A DNA stretch of 64,000 nucleotides from Fortiea contorta PCC 7126 (GTDB lineage Bacteria; Cyanobacteriota; Cyanobacteriia; Cyanobacteriales; Nostocaceae), in NCBI RefSeq assembly GCF_000332295.1, contig NZ_KB235930.1, forward strand, positions 5,049,895 through 5,113,894. The letters run 5' to 3'. Shown here in pieces: positions 10,607 to 19,409 of this stretch. Each line of letters opens with the position of its first letter. Positions within the stretch are counted from its first letter, which is position 1. The notes under the pieces were generated by a model. The model was not told where the DNA came from. It searched no databases and saw only the letters and a program-made list of their open reading frames with translations. The position numbers and the translations under genes are program-made.

Positions 10607-11654
10607 TAGGGGCGGGGTTTTCTCGCCTTGATTTTGACAAAACAATGAGTAGGGGCGAACGGTTGTTCGCCCTTTTCGGTTCAAAGAGCAAATAAGTTCC
10701 CCCTAGCCCCTCTACAATTGTGCGGGTGTTCGCAATCATCATTTTTTGATAGCTTTCCCCTTCGCTTCCTGGTTCGCCAATATCATCTGCATGAAGTTTT
10801 CTTTCAGAAACTTTCACTTGTGCATCTTTTGCTGTATCTTGTATTATCTGGGTGTCTGTTGTCGTCTCGGCAAAAGCTACCGGCACTCGATTTTTTTGAA
10901 TACTTTTCGTTAAGCTTTTAACTCTTGCAGATGAAGGTTTTTGTTCGGTGCTCAAACCCTCTAGTGTACCTGCTAATGAAAGTCCATAAGCTTTAGCATA
11001 ATAACTAAATGCATTATGAGCGGTAACTAACTTTCTCCGCTTGGGAGGAATACTCGCAATTCTGGACTTTATCCAGCGGTCTAACTGAGTTAATTCATTA
11101 ATAATTGCCTGCTTTTTGTTATTATAACTGGCAGCATTACTAGCATCTAGTTTAGTCAAGCTATTACTAATTACTCCCACCATTTTTATCCCATTCTTAG
11201 CATCAAGCCATACATGAGGATCACTGACTCTTTTACCACTTTCTAGAAATTGTTGTGGTTTAGGAACTGCAATCTGTCCTACAGCTATTTTTGGTGTAGT
11301 GCTTTTAGTTGCTTTAATGGTTTTGATTAGCCCAGGTTCTAAATTATAGCCATTATATAAAATCAAATTAGCTTGTTCAATAGCTTTGCGGTCTTCTGGT
11401 GTGGGGCGATAGACATGGGGGTCTACACCAGGAGAAATTAAGCAGGTAAGGTTAATTGTAGTTTCCGCAATTTGTTTAGTTAAATCACATAATACACTTG
11501 TGGTAGCTACGACCTTAGGTAGATTAGTAGTTATTTTAGTAGTTTGAGTAAATGAAGTGTTAGCAGCTTGTTTTCCACAACCAAAAAAGCCTATGGAAAT
11601 CGCTAATAGAGCCACATGTAAAGCATTAATTTTCAGTAATTTTTTTGGCATCAT
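10590..11654 (-). CDS. Zinc-type (ZnuA/TroA-like) metal ABC transporter solute-binding lipoprotein
   Basis: Periplasmic metal-binding lipoprotein delivering Zn (possibly Mn) to an ABC permease. The N-terminus has a lipoprotein signal with Cys26 (SIGFFGCGK). Candidate ligands are His in DPHVYRP, His in DPHVWLD, His in TAHNAFSYY and Asp in HADDIGEPG. A third-site His rather than Glu favours a zinc-type site. ZnuA's His-rich loop is absent. No ATPase or permease partner lies next to it. The family's usual end, GLGGTY, is followed by ~25 extra residues translated from a palindromic repeat and the end of hlyD. ATG 11651 is an equally possible start. No Zur-like box was seen upstream. Confidence 0.85.
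   Translation of the reverse strand: MMPKKLLKINALHVALLAISIGFFGCGKQAANTSFTQTTKITTNLPKVVATTSVLCDLTKQIAETTINLTCLISPGVDPHVYRPTPEDRKAIEQANLILYNGYNLEPGLIKTIKATKSTTPKIAVGQIAVPKPQQFLESGKRVSDPHVWLDAKNGIKMVGVISNSLTKLDASNAASYNNKKQAIINELTQLDRWIKSRIASIPPKRRKLVTAHNAFSYYAKAYGLSLAGTLEGLSTEQKPSSARVKSLTKSIQKNRVPVAFAETTTDTQIIQDTAKDAQVKVSERKLHADDIGEPGSEGESYQKMMIANTRTIVEGLGGTYLLFEPKRANNRSPLLIVLSKSRRENPAPTNALH
10650..10673. repeat. REP-like palindrome (GGGGCGAAC...GTTCGCCC)
   Basis: Short dispersed palindrome with arms gggcgaac and gttcgccc. The same element recurs at 29691-29714, and a rearranged version sits near 46402-46452. Here it lies inside the 3' end of the minus-strand solute-binding-protein gene and extends its reading frame. 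Confidence 0.7.
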
Positions 11655-11940
11655 TTACTTTTAGTAATTGGCGATTAACGATATAATTGTTATTAGGTAT
11701 AAACGTTGAATGACAACATCTCTACAGTAATTCGTCATTATGCCCAAATTATCGGCGGAGAATCGTATTGAGTGTTACGCTCCTGCAAAGATAAGTCATG
11801 AAATTTATAGCTGTTTGAATAAGTGGTAACAAATTTGGACTAGCAAACCCATGATATCGGATAAATAACTTGTGTTGTGAACTACAGAACTTGTGTAACG
11901 ATGTTTTCCCAGTTCGATGAGGTATGATCAATAAAAATCT
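11655..11940. other. Divergent promoter region
   Basis: 286 bp between the divergent metal-binding-protein and osmoprotectant transporter genes. It must contain both promoters. It is AT-rich; I could not assign a specific operator. Confidence 0.4.
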
Positions 11941-12705
11941 ATGCCTCTAACACCAAAAATAATTGTCGAATTTCGAGATGTCGGCTTTGAAATTAATCGC
12001 CGGACGCTTCTATCTGGCTTGAATCTCACCATCCATCAAGGAGAAGCCCTTGTATTACTAGGGCGCAGTGGTAGCGGTAAGACCACCAGCTTAAAATTGA
12101 TTAATCGCCTACTCATACCCACTCAAGGACAAGTTTTAGTTAGCGATCGCCCCACTACTGAATGGAATCCGATACAATTACGGCGACGGATCGGTTATGT
12201 GATCCAAGACATTGGCTTGTTTCCTCACTTCAATATTGGTGAAAATGTCGCACTTGTCCCCTCCCTGGAAAAGTGGACACAACCAGACATTGAGGCGCGA
12301 GTTTATAAGATGTTAAGTTTGGTGGGTTTAGAGCCAGAAATCTTTACTCAACGCTATCCTCATCAATTATCTGGTGGTCAGCGTCAGCGTGTGGGTGTGG
12401 CTAGGGCTTTAGCCGCTGATCCGCCTATATTATTGATGGATGAACCTTTTGGCGCCCTCGACCCCATCACTCGTTTAGAATTGCAAAAACAATTCCACTA
12501 CTTGCAAAAACAATTAGGAAAAACGGTGATTTTCGTCACCCATGATATTCAAGAAGCTTTCTTTTTGGCAACTCGAATTGGGTTAATGTATGAAGGAAAT
12601 CTAGTTTTCTTGGGTACAAAAGCCGAGTTTCTCCAATCCCAACACCCAGAAGCACAAGCTTTTGTTGCTTGTTTACACGCTTGGGAAAATGAAGAAACAG
12701 CTTGA
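11941..12705 (+). CDS. Osmoprotectant (glycine betaine/choline-type) ABC transporter ATP-binding protein
   Basis: Energises uptake of compatible solutes through the permease encoded just downstream. The 254 residues carry Walker A GRSGSGKTT, Q-loop YVIQDIGLFPH, signature LSGGQRQR, Walker B ILLMDEPFGALD and H-loop VTHD. The IQDIGLFPH form is typical of the OpuCA/OpuBA-ProV group. It lacks the C-terminal CBS domains of longer OpuCA proteins. The next gene begins 16 bp after the stop, so the two form an operon. Confidence 0.9.
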   Translation: MPLTPKIIVEFRDVGFEINRRTLLSGLNLTIHQGEALVLLGRSGSGKTTSLKLINRLLIPTQGQVLVSDRPTTEWNPIQLRRRIGYVIQDIGLFPHFNIGENVALVPSLEKWTQPDIEARVYKMLSLVGLEPEIFTQRYPHQLSGGQRQRVGVARALAADPPILLMDEPFGALDPITRLELQKQFHYLQKQLGKTVIFVTHDIQEAFFLATRIGLMYEGNLVFLGTKAEFLQSQHPEAQAFVACLHAWENEETA

Positions 12706-12720
12706 ATAAAGGAGATAGCT

Positions 12721-14253
12721 TTGTTTTTCAGTCAATACGCTCCCGAAATTCTCCTCCGCACCGGGGAACACTTGGTATTAGTGGCGATCGCTATGGTAGT
12801 GGCGATCGCGATCGGTATTCCTGCAGGAATTCTAATTACTCGTCAACCGCAACTCGCTCCACCCATTCTCGCCCTAGCGAACGCCATTCAAACCATTCCC
12901 AGTTTAGCCATCTTTGGTTTCCTCATTTCCGTCCCCTTTGTGGGAGGAATTGGTAAAACTCCGGCGATCGTCGCCTTGATTTTGTATGCTTTATTACCTC
13001 TAATTCGCAACACTTATATCGGGATTAACGGCGTTGATCCAGCGATTCGAGAAGCGGGACGGGGAATGGGGATGACAGACAAGCAATTGCTGTTTCAGGT
13101 AGAAATTCCCCTAGCTTTAGGAGTGATTTTGGCGGGAGTCAGGGTAGCCACGGTTATATCAGTAGGAATTGCTACCATTGCTGCAGCGATCGGCGGTGGT
13201 GGATTGGGAATATTTATTTTTCGAGGAATTTCTACCGTTAACAATCAATTAATTCTCGCCGGCGCCATCCCCGCTGCTTTTGTCGCCCTTGGTGCAGATT
13301 TAATCTTGGGCTGGATAGAGAAACGACTCACACAACAAAGAGATAAAAAAATAAAAATTAATCGCTCTTTTATTGTTCCTTTAGGAATAGTAACTTTATT
13401 AATTATCGGCTTAATTGCCCTCGCCCTGCGACCAACATCACCAACAATTATTATCGGCTCCAAAAACTTCACCGAGCAAATTATTTTAGGAGAATTACTA
13501 GCTCAACAAATAGAATCTCATACTCAATTAAAAGTTGACCGCCGTTTTAATTTAGGGGGGACTTTTGTTTGTCATGAAGCAGTGAAAACAGGACAAATCG
13601 CTGGCTATGTGGAATATACAGGAACAGCATTCACCGCTGTCTTGAAAAATAAACCTATTACCAATCCTCAATTATTGTATGACCAAGTTAAACAAGAATA
13701 CGACCAAAAATATCAATTAGCAGTCATGTCACCTTTAGGATTTAGCAGCACCTTCGCTATGATTATCCGGGGTGAAGATGCGAAAAAATGGCAAATTAAA
13801 ACCCTTTCAGAAGTTGCTAAATATACACCACAAATGCAAGCAGGTTTTGGTTATGAATTTCTCGAACGGGAAGATGGTTATCCAGGGTTAGCCAAAACTT
13901 ATAACTTAAAATTTATCAAACCTCCCCGACAAATGGAATTAGGATTGATGTATCAAGCCTTAACCCAAAAGAAAGTAGACTTAATCGCCGCTAATTCTAC
14001 AGATGGTTTAATTCCAGTATTAAAATTAGTTGTTTTAGAAGATGATAAAAAATATTTTCCGCCCTACGACGCTATACCCGTTTTCCATCAAGCAACACTG
14101 CAAAAATATCCAGAATTAGGAAAAGCAATTAATCAATTAGCGGGTTTAATTTCCACAGCAGAAATGCAGAAAATGAATTATCAAGTTGACAATCAATCTC
14201 GTCCCGCAGAGCAAGTTGTCAAGGATTTTCTGCAGTCTAAAAGCAAATCTTAA
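12721..14253 (+). CDS. Fused osmoprotectant ABC permease and substrate-binding protein
   Basis: Starts at TTG 12721, supported by aaaggag at 12708-12714. Residues ~1-205 are a BPD-type permease with about six TM segments and an EAA-like loop (DPAIREAGRGMGMT). A further TM helix at ~220-238 leads into an OpuAC/OpuCC-type binding domain (~245-505) that begins IIIGSKNFTEQIILGE and includes EYTGTAFTAVL. This fusion tethers the receptor to the channel, as in OpuABC-type systems. Likely substrate: glycine betaine, choline or a related quaternary amine; the exact ligand cannot be read from sequence. Confidence 0.9.
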   Translation: MFFSQYAPEILLRTGEHLVLVAIAMVVAIAIGIPAGILITRQPQLAPPILALANAIQTIPSLAIFGFLISVPFVGGIGKTPAIVALILYALLPLIRNTYIGINGVDPAIREAGRGMGMTDKQLLFQVEIPLALGVILAGVRVATVISVGIATIAAAIGGGGLGIFIFRGISTVNNQLILAGAIPAAFVALGADLILGWIEKRLTQQRDKKIKINRSFIVPLGIVTLLIIGLIALALRPTSPTIIIGSKNFTEQIILGELLAQQIESHTQLKVDRRFNLGGTFVCHEAVKTGQIAGYVEYTGTAFTAVLKNKPITNPQLLYDQVKQEYDQKYQLAVMSPLGFSSTFAMIIRGEDAKKWQIKTLSEVAKYTPQMQAGFGYEFLEREDGYPGLAKTYNLKFIKPPRQMELGLMYQALTQKKVDLIAANSTDGLIPVLKLVVLEDDKKYFPPYDAIPVFHQATLQKYPELGKAINQLAGLISTAEMQKMNYQVDNQSRPAEQVVKDFLQSKSKS

Positions 14254-14305
14254 CTAAGATTTTATCTTTATACACGACAAAAGAATAATTACGCAAGAAG
14301 TCTAA

Positions 14306-14800
14306 TCACCACCACATTGTCCCTGGTTCACCTTTAAACGGCCCGACAATATCAGCAGTAATCCATCCCCCATAGAAATTACCCGGTTGGGGAGTCACCA
14401 GTTCGTCATTCACATAACAAGCATCCATTAAATTAGGATAAAAAGCAAAGTGTTCTTGAATAGCAATAAAATCAGGCGTAGGGTCATAATATTGCCAAGT
14501 AGCATTCTGCAAATATTTATCACCTATAGACACATCATAATATTGCGATCGCCCTTTCCATTCACACACACTTTTTCTCGGCGTCACGATTAAATACTCT
14601 AACTTTACATCTTCAGGTGGAACGTAATAAACAGGAGGATGGCTAGTTTCTAAAACTCTTTTAGCTTTACTTGTTTCTGCTAAAACCACCCCATTACATA
14701 TAACTCGAATGTGTTTGTTGCTATCTTCCCAACGAGCAGGACGCGGATAATCCCAGACTGATTCTTGACCGGGTTGTGGTGGAATAGGATGAGGTTTCAT
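14306..14800 (-). CDS. DUF427 domain-containing protein
   Basis: Contains two DUF427-type beta-strand units with conserved WDYPRPARWE, CNGVVLAETSKAKRVLETSHPPVYYVP and an aromatic-rich C-terminus (FYGGWITADI, GEPGTMWW). Family function is not established. ATG 14800 starts just before the conserved region; a TTG start at 14851 would add 17 residues. It lies 50 bp downstream of the stop of the convergent transporter gene. It could be co-transcribed with egtD upstream on the same strand, which stops 101 bp away. Confidence 0.8.
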   Translation of the reverse strand: MKPHPIPPQPGQESVWDYPRPARWEDSNKHIRVICNGVVLAETSKAKRVLETSHPPVYYVPPEDVKLEYLIVTPRKSVCEWKGRSQYYDVSIGDKYLQNATWQYYDPTPDFIAIQEHFAFYPNLMDACYVNDELVTPQPGNFYGGWITADIVGPFKGEPGTMWW

Positions 14801-14901
14801 AGTTTGGTAACTGGTATACCAGAGTAATTGATGTTTTTGATCGAGTCCCAAACTTCTGTCATATTAATCCTAAAAGTGAACTTTTGATTGAGAAAAAGCC
14901 C

Positions 14902-15876
14902 TCAAGCTTGACAAAGAATTAACCCAAACCACTGTTGAGAATCTGTCCAATTTTTCACAGGTTTTAGTCCTTGTGCTGCTAGTTGTTGCTGCATATTTTC
15001 TAAATCAAACTTGCGAGAAATTTCCGTGAGAATGCTTTCTCCGGCTTGGAACGAAACCTGTAAATTGAGAATATCTAAAGATACCAGATGATTTGTTTGG
15101 GAATGGAGATACATTTCAATCTGGTGCTCTACTTGATTATAAATAGCTTGATGGGTAAACAAACTCAAATCAAAATTCCCTTGAAAACGCCAATTTAAAT
15201 GAGCCAGCATGTTTAAATTAAAAGCAGCAGTTACTCCCTGGCTATCGTTATAAGCTGCTTCTAAAATTTCTTTGGGTTTTTGCAAATCAATTCCCAAAAG
15301 AAAGTAATCACCGGGATTTAGAGTCTCAGCAATTTGATGTAAGAAATGCTCACACTCCTGTGGATTAAAATTCCCTAGAGAACTTCCAAGAAAAAAGACC
15401 AACCGTGGTGACGGGTGCGTAGACTTTAAATAAACTAAAGCTTGCTCGTAAGTTCCTAATAATCCTTGAATGAAAAAATTAGGATATTTTTGCTGTAGCT
15501 GGATGACACTAGTTTTAAGAATTCCTCCACTAACATCTATCGGTAAATATCTACCAGAATCAGCAATTTTTTGATAAGCATCTAATAGCGAACGAGTTTT
15601 AGTAGAACTCCCACTACCTAATTCTACTAGTTCACAGTTGCCTATAATGCTAGCAATCTCATCAGCATATTGACTCAAAATATTAGCTTCTGTTCGAGTC
15701 GGATAATATTCGGGTAATTCACAGATTTGTTCAAATAGTTCTGAACCACGGTCATCGTAAAAGTATTTGGGTGGTAAGGTTTTATGAGTTTGAGTTAATC
15801 CTTGAATGACATCTTCTCCATCATTATTGAGAGCTTGATATTGCTCATCAAGAACTGTCAAAGTTTTTATTAACAT
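14902..15876 (-). CDS. egtD: L-histidine N-alpha-methyltransferase (EgtD)
   Basis: Transfers three methyl groups from SAM to the alpha-amino group of histidine, giving hercynine, the first step of ergothioneine synthesis. The 324 residues match the EgtD family along their length: PPKYFYDDRGSELFEQI and YYPTRTEANIL near the N-terminus, SAM-binding VELGSGSSTKTRSLL, PIDVSGGIL, and FFLGSSLGNF. It follows the sulfoxide synthase gene on the same strand after ~69 bp, and the pair probably forms an operon. Both genes being present argues for real ergothioneine-type thiol synthesis rather than a stray methyltransferase. Confidence 0.93.
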   Translation of the reverse strand: MLIKTLTVLDEQYQALNNDGEDVIQGLTQTHKTLPPKYFYDDRGSELFEQICELPEYYPTRTEANILSQYADEIASIIGNCELVELGSGSSTKTRSLLDAYQKIADSGRYLPIDVSGGILKTSVIQLQQKYPNFFIQGLLGTYEQALVYLKSTHPSPRLVFFLGSSLGNFNPQECEHFLHQIAETLNPGDYFLLGIDLQKPKEILEAAYNDSQGVTAAFNLNMLAHLNWRFQGNFDLSLFTHQAIYNQVEHQIEMYLHSQTNHLVSLDILNLQVSFQAGESILTEISRKFDLENMQQQLAAQGLKPVKNWTDSQQWFGLILCQA

Positions 15877-15945
15877 TTTGTGATTTACTCAGTTTGGGTA
15901 TGTCAGAATTAGGTAATTTCTAAGAGAAATGATCTACATTTTGAA

Positions 15946-17301
15946 TTACATAGCATTCACGTCTCGAGCAATCCTAAAACCAGCATGTTGATAAAAGTAA
16001 GGGCGAAACCAGTTACGATAAGTTGGTAATGCCATTGCGCCATTAGTCGCCCAGGAACCACCAACCATCATTTGATGTTTACCATCAAAAAAAGGTGCTG
16101 CTTGGTCTTGGTAAAGGGGATGGGGTTGAAATCCTGGTAAGGGATTGAATGTGTCTCTCAGCCATTCCCAAACGTTACCCCGTAAGTCATCAACACCGGA
16201 ATTACTGTTAGTTGATGATAACATTCCTCCGGGGCTAGGAGAAATAAATTTTAAGTTGAGATTGTAGTTATTTGAGCGGTGTTTTTCAGAAAAAAGTAAA
16301 GCTTGATTCCATTCAGCTTCGCTCATTAAACGTGTGTTATTACCTTTCCAATTGCAAAATGCGATCGCTTCGTAGTAATTAACTTCTACAGGCCAATCTA
16401 GCGGTAAGTCTAATTGATCGAATATTGCTCGATAGCGGTAGCCATCCTGCGTAGGTAGCCAAAATCTGGGATGATGTACATTGTGGTGTTGTTTCCATGC
16501 CAAAGATTCAGGATTCCAGTAATCTGGACGATCATAACCGCCTGCTGTCACAAACTGGAGAAACTCTCCGTTAGTTACCAGATACTGACTAGCTAAAAAT
16601 GGCTTAACTTCCACAGTGCGATCGCCATATTCACTATCCCACCCAAAAGTAGAATCATCAAGAGATTTTCCTAATTTCACCACACCACCAGGAATCGCCC
16701 GCATTTGATTGTAAGCAACTTCACCACTGCTAGGTGCATAATTCCAGCCCTGGGGACGCTTCAACCGTTCCACAGGTAATTGTCGCAACAGCATCGAAGA
16801 AGTTTCAAAATGAATTCGGCTATGTTCTATCCCCATTAATAAAGCCCAAAAAGGATGCTGTTGATTAATAGGGAAATTTAGAGGAGTATTTTCAATTACG
16901 GCTGTAATTTCTTCTCTGGCTTGATCTCGATATTGCCAAACTTTTTCTACATCCGGCCAGCAAACCCCTTTCATAGCTGCGTCTAGTTCTGTGGGTGTTT
17001 CTGGATCAACTCCAATTTCAAACAGAGTTTCAAATTTTGAATTAATACGATTTTTGATTAAACCAACAGCAATTAATTTATTAATGAAAAAGACTGCTGA
17101 ATGACCAAGATAAAAAATTAAACGGTTTCTTAAAGGATCAGGATTGAGGTAAAAAGTTTCCTCCCCAACCAAACTTTTCATCAGGGTTTCTTCTAATTCC
17201 CATGAACTATCAAAGTAGTTGAGCAGAGTTTTGGCACTGCAGTAATCGAGCCTGGGGACTTGATATGATACGAATTTCTCAAGTTTTGACGCTATAACCA
17301 T
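15946..17301 (-). CDS. egtB: Ergothioneine-type sulfoxide synthase, EgtB/OvoA-like nonheme iron enzyme
   Basis: O2-dependent C-S bond formation between a histidine derivative and a cysteine donor. The N-terminal DinB-like domain carries the first iron ligand in GHSAVFF and the HxxxHxE triad in EHSRIHFETSS. The C-terminal FGE-like domain has GGVVKLGKS, GWDSEYGDR, LMSEAEWN, GNVWEWL and AGFRIARD. Several blocks (EETFYLNPDPLR, HFETSSMLLRQLP) resemble OvoA more than mycobacterial EgtB, but the ~450-residue length leaves no room for OvoA's C-terminal methyltransferase. With EgtD beside it, hercynine is the likely acceptor; cysteine versus gamma-glutamylcysteine as donor is undecided. ATG 17301 is preferred to TTG 17331. 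Confidence 0.87.
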   Translation of the reverse strand: MVIASKLEKFVSYQVPRLDYCSAKTLLNYFDSSWELEETLMKSLVGEETFYLNPDPLRNRLIFYLGHSAVFFINKLIAVGLIKNRINSKFETLFEIGVDPETPTELDAAMKGVCWPDVEKVWQYRDQAREEITAVIENTPLNFPINQQHPFWALLMGIEHSRIHFETSSMLLRQLPVERLKRPQGWNYAPSSGEVAYNQMRAIPGGVVKLGKSLDDSTFGWDSEYGDRTVEVKPFLASQYLVTNGEFLQFVTAGGYDRPDYWNPESLAWKQHHNVHHPRFWLPTQDGYRYRAIFDQLDLPLDWPVEVNYYEAIAFCNWKGNNTRLMSEAEWNQALLFSEKHRSNNYNLNLKFISPSPGGMLSSTNSNSGVDDLRGNVWEWLRDTFNPLPGFQPHPLYQDQAAPFFDGKHQMMVGGSWATNGAMALPTYRNWFRPYFYQHAGFRIARDVNAM

Positions 17302-17532
17302 GATATTATTCAATCTTTGTATCCGGGGCAATCATACAATTTATTGCTCCATGCTTCTCAACATTTAACCTTAACTAATTTCTGAGATGATTTAACTGAG
17401 AAATAGTTACTTAACAGCGTTTATCGTTCAATCTCTACATTTATCACCTCAGGTATACACTTCTCAAATGTATAAGTTAATTTCATACACCTTAATTACC
17501 AAGTATTTTTAGATGATTGCATAAAATAGTTA

Positions 17533-17561
17533 AGGCACTGCAAGTAATGCTTACAGTGCCT
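17533..17561 (-). terminator. Hairpin terminator after the small secreted protein gene
   Basis: Arms 17533-17540 (aggcactg) and 17554-17561 (cagtgcct) form a perfect 8-bp stem about 25 bp past the minus-strand stop. It is followed on that strand by the T-rich run ttaactatttta. Confidence 0.6.
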
Positions 17562-17585
17562 CTAGAAATCATAACTTTTAGTTGA

Positions 17586-17834
17586 TTAAAAACCGACAGA
17601 TGGCAACTTTCCTTGTAACATCTCAAATTTAGCTTGAACACACGTAGCACAACTACAACCCACTTGATCCATGATGGGATTAGATGCAGTAGCTAAATTT
17701 GGTGCAACCAAATCGGGTACAAGTTGTGTCGTATCTACAGATTTTATACTAGATGCCTGAGCCGGATTGCCTAGCAATAGCACAGACGCCAGAAAAACAG
17801 GACAAGCAAGCAAAATCAATTTAGCTATGTTCAT
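17586..17834 (-). CDS. Small exported protein with C-terminal CxCxxC motif
   Basis: 82 residues: a signal peptide (positively charged start, hydrophobic core LLACPVFLASVLLL, likely cleavage after NPAQA), a short Pro/Ala/Thr linker and a C-terminal GCSCATCVQ motif. The three closely spaced cysteines suggest metal or redox binding in the periplasm or thylakoid lumen; this is inference. ATG 17834 chosen over a TTG two codons upstream. The gene has its own terminator-like hairpin. I do not recognise a named family. Confidence 0.7.
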   Translation of the reverse strand: MNIAKLILLACPVFLASVLLLGNPAQASSIKSVDTTQLVPDLVAPNLATASNPIMDQVGCSCATCVQAKFEMLQGKLPSVGF

Positions 17835-17961
17835 AGTCAAAATTATGGGACTGTTGGTGATACAGCATAGCCAATAAATTAGCTACATTCAACCGTTTGT
17901 GTCAGCGTTTTATCTTTAGTTCATGTCCTCACCCTCACCTATGTGGCTACCGCCCTCACGC

Positions 17962-19023
17962 CTATTTCCGCCCAAAACCTTGACCCCGCAAGGCTTTAGA
18001 CCAAATCATCAATTCGCCGCTTTCACCACCTGCAGCGATAAATTTGCCTTGGGGGTGCCAAGCTAAACAAGAAAAACCTGTAGCAGTACCTGTCAATACT
18101 TGGGATACATTCTCGGCTTGATTCCACAAACATAACCAACCATCTGCAGCAGCGGAAGCGAGGAGAAAGCTTTGAGGTGCAAAAGCGATCGCATTAATCA
18201 CATTTACATGGTTAGTTAAGATTCTCGCCTCCCAACCTGCAGCTTCATCTTCTAGTTTTTCCCACACCACAATTCCTTCAACGCTAGAAGAGGCGAGAAT
18301 GGGTGCACCAACTTTGGTAGTAGCTTCTGACCAAGCTAACTGACGAATTTTCCCAGGAAAACCCCGCATTACCCAAGGATCAGGGTTTCCCCATTCCAAC
18401 ACAGTGACGCTGCGATCCATGTTGCCAGAAGCGAGGAAATTGCCGTCAGGCGACCAAGCCATTGCTACACTGACGGTGGGCATGGAAAGAAAATAGGGTT
18501 CCTCGTCCCAGTTTTGAGTCTCCCAAATCTTCACCCCTTGATATCCACCAATCGCTAAATACTGCCCATCTCTGCGCCAATCAATACTTAATACAGATGA
18601 GTTTTCAAAATTCAAAGTATTGACAATTTCTTGGGTTTGTGCATCCCATACTTGCACATAACGCCCCAAACTAAAAGCTAGTTGATTACTGGTGTGATTC
18701 CAAGCTAACTGATCAACCCAAGCGGGAGCATTTTCTAAAGTAGCGATTAATTCTAGCGATCGCCAAATCTTGACTTGTCCATCCTGTCCCCCAACCGCTA
18801 AAAATTGCCCATCCTGAGAAAAAGCAATGCAGTCTGCTGATTGACCGTTACCAGTCTGCAAAGTTGTGATTTGACCGTCGCTCCATACTACCACCTCCCC
18901 AGCGGCAGAAGTTGCAGCCAGAGTTGTACCATCAGGCGACCAAGCGATCGCTCTGACATAATCTGCAAGTTTCCCTGAATAATGATCTTCAAATTCCTTC
19001 AATTTACTGGTTGTGGTGTTCAT
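17962..19023 (-). CDS. WD40 repeat protein
   Basis: About 353 residues forming a seven-bladed beta-propeller. Repeats show the typical IAWSPDGTTLAATSAAGEVVVW, IAFSQDGQFLAVGGQDGQVKIW and LAWHPQGKFIAAGGESGELMIW-like pattern. Probably a protein-interaction scaffold; no enzymatic domain is seen. ATG 19023 (NTTTSKLKEF) is chosen. The frame stays open 200 bp further upstream only because it reads through a tandem repeat as Pro-Thr-Pro, which is not believable as protein. It ends 128 bp before the small secreted protein's start. Confidence 0.85.
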   Translation of the reverse strand: MNTTTSKLKEFEDHYSGKLADYVRAIAWSPDGTTLAATSAAGEVVVWSDGQITTLQTGNGQSADCIAFSQDGQFLAVGGQDGQVKIWRSLELIATLENAPAWVDQLAWNHTSNQLAFSLGRYVQVWDAQTQEIVNTLNFENSSVLSIDWRRDGQYLAIGGYQGVKIWETQNWDEEPYFLSMPTVSVAMAWSPDGNFLASGNMDRSVTVLEWGNPDPWVMRGFPGKIRQLAWSEATTKVGAPILASSSVEGIVVWEKLEDEAAGWEARILTNHVNVINAIAFAPQSFLLASAAADGWLCLWNQAENVSQVLTGTATGFSCLAWHPQGKFIAAGGESGELMIWSKALRGQGFGRK

Positions 19024-19040
19024 ATTTTTGCAGACGAGAA

Positions 19041-19222
19041 CGGTGGGAAGGGTGGGGAGGTGGGGAGGTGTGGGAAGGGTGGGAGGTGTGGGAGGTGTGG
19101 GAGGTGTGGGAGGTGTGGGAGGTGTGGGAGGTGTGGGAGGTGTGGGAGGTGTGGGGGGTGTGGGGGGTGTGGGGGGTGTGGGAAGGGTGGGAGGTGTGGG
19201 AGGTGTGGGAAGGGTGGGAGGT
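19041..19222. repeat. Tandem array of the 9-mer GGTGTGGGA
   Basis: About 180 bp of ggtgtggga units with ggtgggaag, ggtgtgggg and similar variants, directly upstream of the WD40 gene. The complementary array (cctcccaca)n lies at 54428-54504. Fits the short tandemly repeated repetitive sequences known from heterocystous cyanobacteria. Confidence 0.9.
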
Positions 19223-19249
19223 AGCAAGCGTAAGCATAAATTCTTTTTC

Positions 19250-19394
19250 TCCCCATCACCCCATCACCCCACCTCCCCATCACCCCATCACCCCATCCCC
19301 CCATCACCCCATCACCCCATCACCCCACCTCCCCATCACCCCATCACCCCATCACCCCATCACCCCATCACCCCATCACCCCATCACCCCACAC
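19250..19394. repeat. Tandem array of the 8-mer CCCCATCA
   Basis: About 145 bp of ccccatca units with occasional ccccacct variants. Related gatggggt-type runs occur at 54128-54186 and ccccatca runs near 56472-56500. It sits 16 bp from the stop codon of the COG0523 GTPase gene. Confidence 0.9.
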
Positions 19395-19409
19395 TTCCCA
19401 ACCCTTGAT

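Noticed and set aside
13245-13472. Minus-strand open frame in the fused osmoprotectant gene
   Set aside because: Shadow of a long well-supported coding sequence.
19023-19227. N-terminal Pro-Thr-Pro extension of the WD40 protein
   Set aside because: It is only the ggtgtggga tandem repeat read in frame; the plausible ATG is at 19023.
19250-19394. Regularly repeated blocks, checked as a CRISPR array
   Set aside because: Eight-base units without spacers; simple tandem repeat. The same holds for the 63-bp and 21-bp arrays.
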